Shown in pieces: positions 8,606 through 16,649 of a stretch of 64,000 nt of DNA; position 1 is the stretch's first letter; every line of letters starts with the position of its first letter. This stretch comes from Streptomyces sp. 1-11 (lineage in GTDB: Bacteria; Actinomycetota; Actinomycetes; Streptomycetales; Streptomycetaceae), in assembly GCF_007176755.1 (NCBI RefSeq), contig NZ_BJTV01000023.1, positions 29,481 to 93,480 on the forward strand. The letters run 5' to 3'. A program made the translations under genes and the position numbers. Under the pieces are notes generated by a model. The model saw nothing but the letters and a program-made list of their open reading frames with translations, was not told the origin of the DNA and did not search any database.

Positions 8606-8733
8606 GCACTGAGTATTTCAGCGAGGTGGCGCTCACGCTGCCACCGGATGCGTGAACCGTCAAGACCTCGCATAACCCAGGATCAAGCCCGCAGACAGCG
8701 ACTTCTTCGGCCGGTATTGTTCAGTGCACCAAC
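8606..8733. promoter_or_regulatory. pcaI-pcaV divergent promoter region with putative MarR operators
   Basis: An inverted pair of half-sites is present: GCACTGAGTA at 8606-8615 near pcaI, and TTCAGTGCAC at 8720-8729 near the regulator. The second sits in an imperfect palindrome, GTTCAGTGCACCAAC (8719-8733), centred on GTGCAC. MarR-family regulators bind such palindromes in divergent gaps. That PcaV uses these exact sites is inferred. Confidence 0.5.
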
Positions 8734-8754
8734 GATTCGATCAGGGGAGCGCGC

Positions 8755-9222
8755 ATGGCCGCGGCGGACCTCACCACCCATCCCGGGCACCTGGCCCGGC
8801 GGCTCCAGCAGGCGCACTACCTGCTGTGGAACACGATGGTCTCGGAGGAGATCACCTCCCCGCAGTTCGCCGTCCTGAACGTGCTCGTCGCCGAGCCGGG
8901 ACTCGACCAGCGCACCGTGGGGGAGCGGGTGGGCCTCGACCGGTCGACCATCGCCGAGGTCATCAGCCGGCTCGGCCGCCGCGGCCTGCTGGACAAGGTG
9001 CGCGATCCGCAGGACGGGCGCCGCTTCCTGCTCCGGCTCACCGACGACGGGACGCGCACGCACCGCAGGCTGAACGTGCGCACCGCCCGTATGAACCAGG
9101 TCTTCCTCGCGCCGCTGACCGCCGAGGAGCAGACCGTCTTCTTCGACCTGATCCGCCGGGTCGCGGACGCCGCCGAGGAACTGCGCAACCCGGCGGAGCC
9201 GCCGGCCCTCCGGCAGGGCTGA
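8755..9222 (+). CDS. pcaV: MarR-family regulator of the pca operon (PcaV-type)
   Basis: 155 residues. The winged-helix core has SPQFAVLNVLVAEPGLDQRTV, then recognition-helix region LDRSTIAEVISRLGRRGLL, then the wing DPQDGRRFLLRLTDDG. In S. coelicolor a MarR protein in this same position, divergent from pcaI, is a repressor that releases DNA when it binds protocatechuate. The position and family match here, so the same role is inferred. ATG 8755 has AGGGGAG 6 nt upstream. Confidence 0.88.
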   Translation: MAAADLTTHPGHLARRLQQAHYLLWNTMVSEEITSPQFAVLNVLVAEPGLDQRTVGERVGLDRSTIAEVISRLGRRGLLDKVRDPQDGRRFLLRLTDDGTRTHRRLNVRTARMNQVFLAPLTAEEQTVFFDLIRRVADAAEELRNPAEPPALRQG

Positions 9223-9270
9223 CGGCCCGGTCAGCCGCCGGCCCTCCGGTAGGGCTGAGCCCGGTCAGCC
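9201..9270. terminator. Duplicated hairpin (tandem terminator) between convergent genes
   Basis: Two near-identical copies, 9201-9236 and 9237-9270, each contain the hairpin GCCCT-CCGGY-AGGGC (9205-9219 and 9241-9255). The first overlaps the pcaV stop and the second runs into the 3' end of the minus-strand gene. A local duplication of a small bidirectional terminator is the simplest reading. Confidence 0.55.
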
Positions 9271-10269
9271 GCCGGACGGGGCGAACACCACCCACACCTG
9301 GCCGGCGGCGAAGTTCACCGGGCCGCCGGCCGCCGCCGTGAACCGCGTGCCGTCCGCCGCGGCCGGCCGGGACCACCGCGCCGCGAAGGAGCGCCCGTCG
9401 CGCAGCACCTCCGCACGGCCGGAACCGACCGTCTCGGTGTACGGGGTGCGGTTGCCGAGCACGTCGTGGAACTTCGAGAGGCGGATCCGCACGTACTGCA
9501 CGACGACGGTCGGCGGCGCCATGGGGCCGCCGTCCGTGGTCGCAGCGGGCGTGCCGTCCATGGCGACCAGCCAGCCGCCCCGCCGTCCGGACCAGGTGAA
9601 GGTGAAGCGCGCCGCCGGAAAGCGCACCGTGCGGGTGGCCGCCGGCGCTCCGCCGGAGGGCGCCGGACCGTACCGGAACCCCGTGGTCAGCGCGGTCCGG
9701 CCCGGGGCGGAGCGCAGCAGCCGGGCGGGGCGCAGGTACAGGTTGTGCGGCGCGGCCCGGCCCGCGCCCCGGTAGTAGGCGCCCGCGGCGTCGTCGGGCG
9801 ACTCGGCCCGCAGCGGCGCCCGGCCGATCAGCGGCAGCAGCTTGTGCTGGGCGCCCGAGTAGGCCAGCGTCGGCCGGTGGAACTGGCGCAGCAGCTCCAG
9901 GTCCGACTCGCGGGCGCTGCGCACCGGCCCGACCGACTTCGGCAGCCGGGTGGCGTACACCGCCATCAGCCGGCTCAGACCGCCCTCGACCTGCTCCGCG
10001 TACACCACGTCGGCGGCGTCGAGTCCGGTCTGCGGGCGCGCAGCGGGCACGTTGTCGATCTTCACGGCGAGCGGTGACCCGGCCGGCGGCGTGGGTGTGG
10101 GGGCGGGCGTGGAGGCGACGGGAGCGCTCGGCGTGGGGGTGCGCGCCGGGGCGCGGGCGTCGTCGGCCGGTCCGTGGCGGGTGCAGCCCGCCGTGAGTGA
10201 GGCCACCGCCGTCGCGGTGACGAGTGCCGCCGTCAGCGCGGCGCGGCGCGAGCGCGCCGCGGATCGCAT
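9265..10269 (-). CDS. DUF3048 (YerB-like) putative lipoprotein
   Basis: 334 residues. The N terminus (MRSAARSRRAALTAALVTAT) is a signal peptide ending in the lipobox LTAGC, so a lipid-anchored extracytoplasmic protein is predicted. A Pro/Ala/Thr-rich linker follows, then two DUF3048 halves: PLAVKIDNVPAARPQTGLDAAD, SVGPVRSARESDLELL, and later VVVQYVRIRLSKFHD with a VNFAAGQVWVVF end. The family has no established biochemical role. ATG 10269 gives the best signal peptide; GTG 10275 just upstream is also possible. A TATACG box lies about 30 nt upstream. Confidence 0.85.
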   Translation of the reverse strand: MRSAARSRRAALTAALVTATAVASLTAGCTRHGPADDARAPARTPTPSAPVASTPAPTPTPPAGSPLAVKIDNVPAARPQTGLDAADVVYAEQVEGGLSRLMAVYATRLPKSVGPVRSARESDLELLRQFHRPTLAYSGAQHKLLPLIGRAPLRAESPDDAAGAYYRGAGRAAPHNLYLRPARLLRSAPGRTALTTGFRYGPAPSGGAPAATRTVRFPAARFTFTWSGRRGGWLVAMDGTPAATTDGGPMAPPTVVVQYVRIRLSKFHDVLGNRTPYTETVGSGRAEVLRDGRSFAARWSRPAAADGTRFTAAAGGPVNFAAGQVWVVFAPSGG

Positions 10270-10535
10270 GCCCACCGTCGTCTCCCCGTTCGTATAGGTC
10301 GATTGTGTGCTCGCCGGGACAGTCCGGGCCATACCCGGTACGCCGTTTCCGCGCGCGTCCGCTGGGCCGATCGGGCCCCTGGCGTGACCCGGGCGGGCGG
10401 CGGGGGAGCGGGCCGTGCGCCGCCGGCGACGGAGAGCACGCGGTTCGCTGAGGCTCGCCCGGGTACCCGGCCGCCACCCCAGAACGGACGCGCCAGGGCG
10501 AACCGGCGCGCACGCGAGCAAGGGAGCGCGACCTC

Positions 10536-11726
10536 ATGAAGGCAGTCACCTGGCAGGGCAGGCGGGACGTGCGGGTGGAGGATGTGCCGGACCCGCGGAT
10601 CGAGGAACCCACCGACGCGGTCATCCGCATCACGTCCAGCGGTCTGTGCGGCTCCGACCTGCACCTGTACGAGGTGCTCACCCCGTTCATGACCCCGGGT
10701 GACATCCTCGGGCACGAACCGATGGGCATCGTGGAGGAGGTCGGCGCGGCCGTGCCCGACCTCGCGGTGGGCGACCGGGTCGTGGTGCCCTTCCAGATCG
10801 CCTGCGGCAACTGCTGGATGTGTCTGACGGGACTGCCGACCCAGTGCGAGACCACCCAGGTCACCAGCGAGCACATGGGCGCCCCGCTGTTCGGCTACAC
10901 CCGGCTGTACGGCGCGGTGCCCGGCGCCCAGGCCGAGTACCTGCGCGTCCCGCAGGCCCAGTTCGGGCCGATGAAGGTGCCCCACGGCCCGCCGGACGAC
11001 CGGTTCGTCTACCTCTCCGACGTGCTGCCCACCGCCTGGCAGGCGGTCGAGTACGCCTCCGTCCCGCCCGGCGGCACCCTCGCCGTGCTCGGGCTCGGAC
11101 CCATCGGTGACATGGCCTGCCGCATCGCGATGGCCCGGGGCGCCGAGCGGGTGTTCGGCGTCGACCTGGTGCCCGAGCGGCTGGCCCGGGCCAAGCGGCG
11201 CGGCACCCAGACGTACGACCTCAGGGCCTTCGACGACGAGAAGGAACTCGTGGAGGCGATCCGCGACGAGACCGGCGGCCGGGGCCCGGACGCCGTGATC
11301 GACGCCGTCGGCACCGAGGCCCACGGCGGCGCGACCGCGAAGCTGGTCCAGACGGCCGCCGCCATGATGCCCCGCAAGATCAGCGGCCCCATCGCCGAAC
11401 GCTTCAGCGTCGACCGGCTCTCCGCCCTGTACATGGCCATCGAACTGGTCCGGCGCGGCGGCACCATCTCGCTCAGCGGCGTCTACGGCGGCATGGCCGA
11501 CCCGCTGCCGCTGCTCACCATGTTCGACAAGCAGATCCAGCTGCGCATGGGGCAGGCCAACGTGCGCCGCTGGAGCGACGAGATCATGCCCTACCTCACG
11601 GACGAGGACCCGCTCGGCGTCGACGACTTCGCCACCCACAGGGTGCCGCTGTCCGAGGCCCCGCACGCGTACGAGATGTTCCAGCGCAAGCAGGACGGCG
11701 CCGTCAAGATCCTGATGCAGCCCTAG
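10536..11726 (+). CDS. Zinc-dependent alcohol dehydrogenase (formaldehyde-dehydrogenase-like MDR)
   Basis: 396 residues of the medium-chain dehydrogenase family. Catalytic zinc ligands are in GLCGSDLHLY and GHEPMG. The structural zinc cysteines are in CGNCWMCLTGLPTQC. The Rossmann fingerprint is GLGPIGDMA (about residue 188). Long MDR proteins with an insert after the NAD domain resemble glutathione-independent formaldehyde dehydrogenases, but the substrate cannot be fixed from sequence. AGGGAG precedes the ATG. The gene ends 15 bp from the convergent ligase. Confidence 0.85.
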   Translation: MKAVTWQGRRDVRVEDVPDPRIEEPTDAVIRITSSGLCGSDLHLYEVLTPFMTPGDILGHEPMGIVEEVGAAVPDLAVGDRVVVPFQIACGNCWMCLTGLPTQCETTQVTSEHMGAPLFGYTRLYGAVPGAQAEYLRVPQAQFGPMKVPHGPPDDRFVYLSDVLPTAWQAVEYASVPPGGTLAVLGLGPIGDMACRIAMARGAERVFGVDLVPERLARAKRRGTQTYDLRAFDDEKELVEAIRDETGGRGPDAVIDAVGTEAHGGATAKLVQTAAAMMPRKISGPIAERFSVDRLSALYMAIELVRRGGTISLSGVYGGMADPLPLLTMFDKQIQLRMGQANVRRWSDEIMPYLTDEDPLGVDDFATHRVPLSEAPHAYEMFQRKQDGAVKILMQP

Positions 11727-11741
11727 GGGCGGGGCGGGTCT

Positions 11742-12818
11742 CTAGGGGGCGCCGCCGGTGCCCAGGATCTCCGCCAGGTCGTAGCGCACCGGCTCCTCCA
11801 GCTGGGCGTAGGTGCAGCTCTCCGGCGCGCGGTCCGGGCGCCAGCGGCGGAAACGGGCCGTGTGCCGGAAGCGGGCGCCGTTCTCCATGTGGTCGTAGGC
11901 CACCTCGGCGACCCGCTCCGGCCGCAGCGGCACCCAGGACAGGTCCTTCTTGCCCGACCAGCGGCTCGGCGCCCCCGGCAGCCGGGCCGTCCCGTGCGCC
12001 TCCACCTCCCCCCAGGCCGCCCACGGGTGCCCGGCGGCGTCGTCCATCCGCAGCGGCTGGAGCTCCTCGATCAGCTCGGCCCGCCGCTTCATCGGGAAGG
12101 CGGCCGACACGCCCACGTGCTGCAGCGCGCCCCGGTCGTCGTAGAGGCCGAGCAGCAGCGAGCCCACCACCGGCCCGCTCTTGTGCAACCGGTAGCCGGC
12201 CACCACCACGTCCGCCGTCCGCTCGTGCTTGATCTTGAACATGGCCCGCTGGTCCTGCAGGTAGCGCAGGCCGAGCGGCTTGGCCACGATCCCGTCCAGA
12301 CCGGCCCCCTCGTACTGCTCGAACCACCGCCCGGCCAGCTCGGCGTCGGTGGTCGCGGGCGCCAGGTGGACCGGCGCGGCCACGCCGGCCAGGGCCCCGT
12401 CGAGCAGGGCCCGCCGGTCGGTGAGCGGCATGTCCAGCAGGGACCGGTCGTCCAGGGCCAGCAGGTCGAACGCCACGAACGAGGCCGGGGTCCGCTCCGC
12501 CAGCGTCCGCACCCGTGACTGGGCCGGATGGATCCGCTCGGTCAGCGCGTCGAAGTCCAGCCGGCCCTCCCGCGCGATCACGATCTCCCCGTCCAGCACG
12601 CACCGCTCGGGCACCCGCTCCCGCAGCGCCGCCACCAGTTCGGGGAAGTAGCGGGTCAGCGGCTTGCCGGTACGGCTGCCCAGCTCCACCTCGTCACCGT
12701 CGCGGAACACGATGGCCCGGAACCCGTCCCACTTCGCCTCGTAGTGCATGCCCGGCGGGATCCTCGCCACCGGCTTGGCGAGCATCGGCTTCACGGGCGG
12801 CATCACCGGGAGATCCAT
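11742..12818 (-). CDS. ATP-dependent DNA ligase (LigC-type)
   Basis: 358 residues. The nucleotidyl-transferase motif I is EAKWDGFRA with adenylated Lys29. Further motifs are ELGSRTGK, CVLDGEIVI, FVAFDLLAL, GLDGIVAK and FKIKHERTADVVV, and a C-terminal OB domain follows. It matches the small stand-alone LigC ligases of actinobacteria, linked in mycobacteria to Ku-dependent end joining and base-excision repair. It is divergent from a LigD-polymerase-like gene at 12893, so the pair resembles a split LigD. No Ku gene lies in the window. Confidence 0.9.
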   Translation of the reverse strand: MDLPVMPPVKPMLAKPVARIPPGMHYEAKWDGFRAIVFRDGDEVELGSRTGKPLTRYFPELVAALRERVPERCVLDGEIVIAREGRLDFDALTERIHPAQSRVRTLAERTPASFVAFDLLALDDRSLLDMPLTDRRALLDGALAGVAAPVHLAPATTDAELAGRWFEQYEGAGLDGIVAKPLGLRYLQDQRAMFKIKHERTADVVVAGYRLHKSGPVVGSLLLGLYDDRGALQHVGVSAAFPMKRRAELIEELQPLRMDDAAGHPWAAWGEVEAHGTARLPGAPSRWSGKKDLSWVPLRPERVAEVAYDHMENGARFRHTARFRRWRPDRAPESCTYAQLEEPVRYDLAEILGTGGAP

Positions 12819-12892
12819 GCGTCCGATTCTGCTCGCATACGTACGGGCGCGCCCGGTATGCGCGCTGTGCGGGGTGCGCCTACCGTGGCCGC

Positions 12893-13912
12893 ATGGGTGA
12901 AGCGGTGCAACTGGAGGTGGCCGGGCGGACCGTACGGCTGTCCAGCCCGGACAAGGTGTTCTTCCCCGAGCGCGGTTTCACCAAGCTGGACCTCGCCCGG
13001 TACTACGCCGCCGTCGGCCCCGGCATCCTGCGCGCCCTGCGCGAGCGCCCCACCACCCTGGAGCGCTATCCGGACGGCGTCGGCGGCGAGTGGTTCTACC
13101 AGAAGCGGGCCCCCAAGGGCATGCCCGACTGGATCCCGACCGCCCACATCACCTTCCCCAGCGGCCGCAGCGCCGACGAGATGTGCCCCACCGAGGAGGC
13201 CGCCGTGGTGTGGGCCGCCCAGTACGGCACGCTCACCTTCCACCCCTGGCCGGTGCGCCGCGGCGACGTCGAACACCCCGACGAGCTGCGCATCGACCTC
13301 GACCCGCAGCCCGGCACCGACTACGCCGACGCCGTCCGCGCCGCCCACGAACTGCGCGCCGTCCTCGACGAGTACGGCGGCCTGCGCGGCTGGCCCAAGA
13401 CCTCCGGCGGCCGGGGCCTGCACGTCTTCGTCCCCATCGAACCCCGCTGGACCTTCACCCAGGTCCGCCGCGCCGCGATCGCGGTGGGCCGGGAGATGGA
13501 ACGCCGGATGCCGGACCGGGTGACCATCAAGTGGTGGAAGGAGGAGCGCGGCGAACGCATCTTCATCGACTACAACCAGACCGCCCGCGACCGCACCATC
13601 GCCTCCGCCTACTCCGTCCGGCCCCGCCCGCACGCCCCCGTCTCCGCGCCGCTGCGCTGGGAGGAGGTCGGCGCGGCCCACCCCCGCGACTTCGACCTCG
13701 CCACCATGCCGGCCCGCTTCGCCGAACTCGGCGACGTGCACGCCGGCATGGACGACCACGCCTACTCCCTCGACGCCCTGCTGGAGCTGGCCCGCCGCGA
13801 CGAGCACGACCACGGCCTCGGCGACCTGCCGTACCCGCCGGAGTATCCGAAGATGCCGGGCGAGCCCAAGCGGGTCCAGCCGAGCCGGGCCCGCGGTGAG
13901 CGGGCCTCCTGA
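12893..13912 (+). CDS. LigD polymerase/primase-domain protein (stand-alone PolDom)
   Basis: 339 residues of the archaeo-eukaryotic primase superfamily, as in the polymerase domain of LigD. The metal-binding pair D135/D137 is in ELRIDLDPQPG. The third acidic residue is in RIFIDYNQTARDRTIASAYS, and TSGGRGLHVFVPI is conserved. It should add NTPs or dNTPs at broken DNA ends in non-homologous end joining. TACCGT at 12881-12886 lies 6 nt before the ATG with no Shine-Dalgarno, so a leaderless mRNA is likely. Confidence 0.9.
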   Translation: MGEAVQLEVAGRTVRLSSPDKVFFPERGFTKLDLARYYAAVGPGILRALRERPTTLERYPDGVGGEWFYQKRAPKGMPDWIPTAHITFPSGRSADEMCPTEEAAVVWAAQYGTLTFHPWPVRRGDVEHPDELRIDLDPQPGTDYADAVRAAHELRAVLDEYGGLRGWPKTSGGRGLHVFVPIEPRWTFTQVRRAAIAVGREMERRMPDRVTIKWWKEERGERIFIDYNQTARDRTIASAYSVRPRPHAPVSAPLRWEEVGAAHPRDFDLATMPARFAELGDVHAGMDDHAYSLDALLELARRDEHDHGLGDLPYPPEYPKMPGEPKRVQPSRARGERAS

Positions 13913-14031
13913 AGGACGCCACCCACGCCCGCAGCAGGGTCCGCCACGGCGCCGGCCGGCCCGGTCCGCGGCCCGTCCGGCCCGCCGGACCGCGGCTATC
14001 CTGATCGTCAGCCGCCGATGAGGAGCCCGAA

Positions 14032-15078
14032 GTGACCGAGGCAGTGTCGCGTCCCACGCTGGAGGCCGTGGCCGCGCGGGCCGGGGTGTCCCGGGCCACC
14101 GTGTCACGGGTGGTCAACGGCGGGGACGGAGTCCGCGAGCCGCTGGCCGAGCGGGTCCGGCGGGCGGTCGAGGAGCTCGGGTACGTACCCAACCAGGCCG
14201 CGCGCAGCCTCGTCACCAAGCGGCACGACGCCGTCGCCGTCGTCATCGCCGAGCCCGAGGCGCGGGTGTTCGCCGACCCCTTCTTCGCCCTGCAACTGCG
14301 CGGCATCAGCAAGGAACTGACGGCCCACGACAACCAGCTCGTGCTGCTGCTGACCGAGGGCCGCGCCGACCACGCGCGCGTGGCCCGCTACCTCGCCGGG
14401 GGCCACGTCGACGGCGCGCTCGTGTTCTCCCTGCACCTCGACGACCCGCTGCCCGGCCTGATCCGCAAGGCGGGCGTGCCCACCGTGTTCGGCGGCCGGC
14501 CCGACTGGAGCGACGGCGACGGCGCCCCCGGCCCGGTGTACGTCGACAGCGACAACCGGGGCGGCGCCCGCGCGGCCGTACGCCACCTCGCGGGCCTCGG
14601 CCGGACCCGGATCGCGCACATCACCGGCGCGCTCGACCAGACCTCGGCGGTGGACCGGCTCGACGGCTACCGGGACGTCATGGGCGACGCCGACCCCCGC
14701 CTCGTGCTGGAGAGCGACTTCACCGCGGGCGGCGGCGAACAGGCCATGCGCGAACTGCTGGACCGCTGCCCGGACGTGGACGCCGTGTTCGCCGCCAACG
14801 ACCTCACCGCGCTCGGCGTCCTGCGCGTGCTGCGCGAGCGCGGCCTGCGCGTGCCCGAGGACGTGGCCGTGATCGGCTTCGACGACGTGCTGCCCGTAGC
14901 CGAGGAGTGCGACCCGCCGCTGACCACGGTCCGTCAGGACATCGAGGAGATGGGCCGGCTGATGGCCCGGCTGCTGCTGGGCGGCCGGACCGAGGACGGC
15001 GGCGCGGGGGAGCGGCCGGAGCCCGCGGCGCCCGGCGTGGTCCTGCCGACCACGCTGATACGCCGCGCCTCCGCCTGA
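14032..15078 (+). CDS. LacI-family transcriptional regulator
   Basis: 348 residues. The N-terminal HTH is LEAVAARAGVSRATVSRVVN (about 10-29) followed by the hinge VREPLAERVRRAVEELGYVPN. A periplasmic-binding-like effector domain then runs to about residue 320 (VFAANDLTALGVLRVLRERG, VIGFDD). Such proteins repress sugar or metabolite genes and release on effector binding; neither target nor effector is evident, because no transport or sugar gene is adjacent. GTG 14032 has GAGGAG-like sequence upstream (14018-14025). It stands alone on the plus strand. Confidence 0.88.
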   Translation: MTEAVSRPTLEAVAARAGVSRATVSRVVNGGDGVREPLAERVRRAVEELGYVPNQAARSLVTKRHDAVAVVIAEPEARVFADPFFALQLRGISKELTAHDNQLVLLLTEGRADHARVARYLAGGHVDGALVFSLHLDDPLPGLIRKAGVPTVFGGRPDWSDGDGAPGPVYVDSDNRGGARAAVRHLAGLGRTRIAHITGALDQTSAVDRLDGYRDVMGDADPRLVLESDFTAGGGEQAMRELLDRCPDVDAVFAANDLTALGVLRVLRERGLRVPEDVAVIGFDDVLPVAEECDPPLTTVRQDIEEMGRLMARLLLGGRTEDGGAGERPEPAAPGVVLPTTLIRRASA

Positions 15079-15125
15079 GGCCCTGGCAGGCCCCGGGGCG
15101 GGCCGGGCAGGCCCCGGACCGCGCC

Positions 15126-15288
15126 AGGGCCCGTCCGGCAGTTTCCGCCGGGCCCGCGGCACCTGGCACCGCACCTCGCCGCGTTGTCGGCCACGCCCGG
15201 GTACATCCGGTACGAGGGCGGCTCTCCGCCCTGCGATGCACGGCACCGGACGCCCCGGGCCGGTCCGACGCACACGGTCGGACAGCCC
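15126..15288 (+). repeat. Dispersed intergenic repeat, full copy (B)
   Basis: It aligns along its length with the inverted copy at 40413-40592. Shared blocks include CCGCCGGGCCCGCGGC, TGGCACCGCACC, CGTTGTCGG, GATGCACGGCACCGGACGCC and an internal hairpin around AGGGCGG-CTCT-CCGCCCT (15219-15236). It sits between convergent genes and reaches the stop codon of the next one. Its short ORFs are not plausible genes. Confidence 0.8.
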
Positions 15289-16083
15289 CTAGCCCTGCGC
15301 CGACTCGCTCCTGATGACCGCGAAGCGGGCGCCGTACGGGTCGGCGAGCCTGGCCGTGCGGCCGACGCCCGGGAGGGTCGTCGGCGGCACCCGCACCGTG
15401 CCGCCGAGCCGCCGCGCCTCGTCGGCGACCGCGTCGGGGTCCTCGACCTCGAAGTACGGCAGCCAGCAGGGGCCCGCCTGCGCCTCCACCGGGTCGTCGG
15501 CCAGCGGCACCATCCCGCCGAACATCGCGTCCTCCCCGGCCCCCGCGGGGTTGACGCAGGTGTACGTGCCGCCGGGGAACGGCACACCGGAGGTCTCCAG
15601 ACCGAGGACCCAGTGGTAGAACGCGGCGGCCGCCGCGATGTCCGCCGTGTACAGCTCGACCCAGCACAGCGCGCCCGGCTCGTTCGCCACGTCGACGCCT
15701 TCGATCCGCCCGGGCTGCCAGACGCCGAACGGCACCCTCGCCCGGTCGGCCAGGACCGCCATGTGCCCCTGCCCCATCACGTCCAGGGGCGGGAACAGCA
15801 CGGCGCCGTGCGCCCGTTCGGCCGCCTCTGCGGTGGCCTGGGCGTCCTCGCTGCGGAAGTACACCGTCCAGGCCGGCGGGCCCTGGTGGTCCGGGCCGGT
15901 CCGCATGCCGCCGGCCACGGTCCTGCCGTCGAGCTGGAAGAAGCCGTAGCCACCGGCGTCCGGCCCCGCGGACCGGAACCGCCAGCCGAAGAGACCGCCG
16001 TAGAAGGACAGGGCGCCGTCCAGGTCCGGGGTGCCGAGATCGACCCAGTTCGGAGCGCCGTTGACGAAACGGGTGGTGAGCAT
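15289..16083 (-). CDS. VOC-family protein, two glyoxalase-like domains
   Basis: 264 residues in two repeats of the vicinal oxygen chelate fold. Each opens with the same style of motif: APNWVDLGTPDLDGALSFYG (about 10-29) and LCWVELYTADIAAAAAFY (about 138-155). Each ends with a short beta unit (VPFGVWQPG, ARFAVIRSE). Streptomyces homologues are often labelled hydroxylase or glyoxalase-like, with no proven reaction. GAGGAGG stands just upstream of ATG 16083. The substrate is unknown. Confidence 0.82.
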   Translation of the reverse strand: MLTTRFVNGAPNWVDLGTPDLDGALSFYGGLFGWRFRSAGPDAGGYGFFQLDGRTVAGGMRTGPDHQGPPAWTVYFRSEDAQATAEAAERAHGAVLFPPLDVMGQGHMAVLADRARVPFGVWQPGRIEGVDVANEPGALCWVELYTADIAAAAAFYHWVLGLETSGVPFPGGTYTCVNPAGAGEDAMFGGMVPLADDPVEAQAGPCWLPYFEVEDPDAVADEARRLGGTVRVPPTTLPGVGRTARLADPYGARFAVIRSESAQG

Positions 16084-16331
16084 CTACGCCCTCCTCGACA
16101 GGGGGCCCGTGAACCGGGGCCCGTCCTCTGCACTGCCGAGTCTGGCACCACCCGCCGACAACGCCGCCGAGGCGCCGCGGTGCGCCGGGACCCCGCACCG
16201 GCCGGCCCGGCCGGTGCGACGGGTTCCGCCGCGTTCGGCGCCGGTCCCGCGCGCCGCCGTGCGCGGGCGTCCCGCACGCCGCATCATCGGGACGGTGCAC
16301 GCCCGCGCCGGGGGCCGCCGACGGCGTAGGC

Positions 16332-16353
16332 GCGGCGTTGATGCGGCGTTGAT
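16332..16353 (+). promoter_or_regulatory. 11-bp tandem direct repeat in the WhiB-like gene promoter
   Basis: GCGGCGTTGAT occurs twice head to tail (16332-16342 and 16343-16353), about 35-55 bp before the start at 16388. The second copy contains TTGATC, a possible -35. It could be a binding site. The rest of the gap 16084-16387 shows no gene. Confidence 0.4.
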
Positions 16354-16387
16354 CGAACGTTTTTCGCCGCACGGCACGATCCTGGCC

Positions 16388-16630
16388 ATGCACACCGAAA
16401 CGATCACCCCGGCCGACACCGCCTGGCAGGCCCAGGCCCTGTGCGCGCAGACCGGGGCCGACTTCTTCTTCCCCGAGCCCGGCAGCTCGGTCCGCGAGGC
16501 GAAGCGCATCTGCGGCATGTGCGAGATGCGCCCCGCCTGCCTCGACTACGCGCTGAGCAACGACGAACGCTTCGGCGTCTGGGGCGGCCTGTCCGAGAAG
16601 GAGCGCCTCGCGCTGAGGCGCTCCGGCTGA
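16388..16630 (+). CDS. WhiB-family iron-sulfur regulator
   Basis: 80 residues, near the minimum for the family. Four cysteines are spaced as required for a [4Fe-4S] cluster: Cys19, Cys42, Cys45 and Cys51 (C-x22-CxxC-x5-C). GVWGG is at 63-67, and a basic tail (EKERLALRR) is expected to touch DNA. Wbl proteins act with the principal sigma factor in development or stress. From memory the position corresponds to a Wbl gene of S. coelicolor, but the member cannot be named with certainty. It is convergent with the desaturase, 19 bp apart. Confidence 0.93.
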   Translation: MHTETITPADTAWQAQALCAQTGADFFFPEPGSSVREAKRICGMCEMRPACLDYALSNDERFGVWGGLSEKERLALRRSG

Positions 16631-16649
16631 CACCCGGCGGCGGCTTTCG

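Noticed and set aside
15184..15300. Short ORFs inside the dispersed repeats (such as MYPGVADNAARCGARCRG)
   Set aside because: They arise from the repeat itself and recur at the other copy; no ribosome-binding site or coding evidence.
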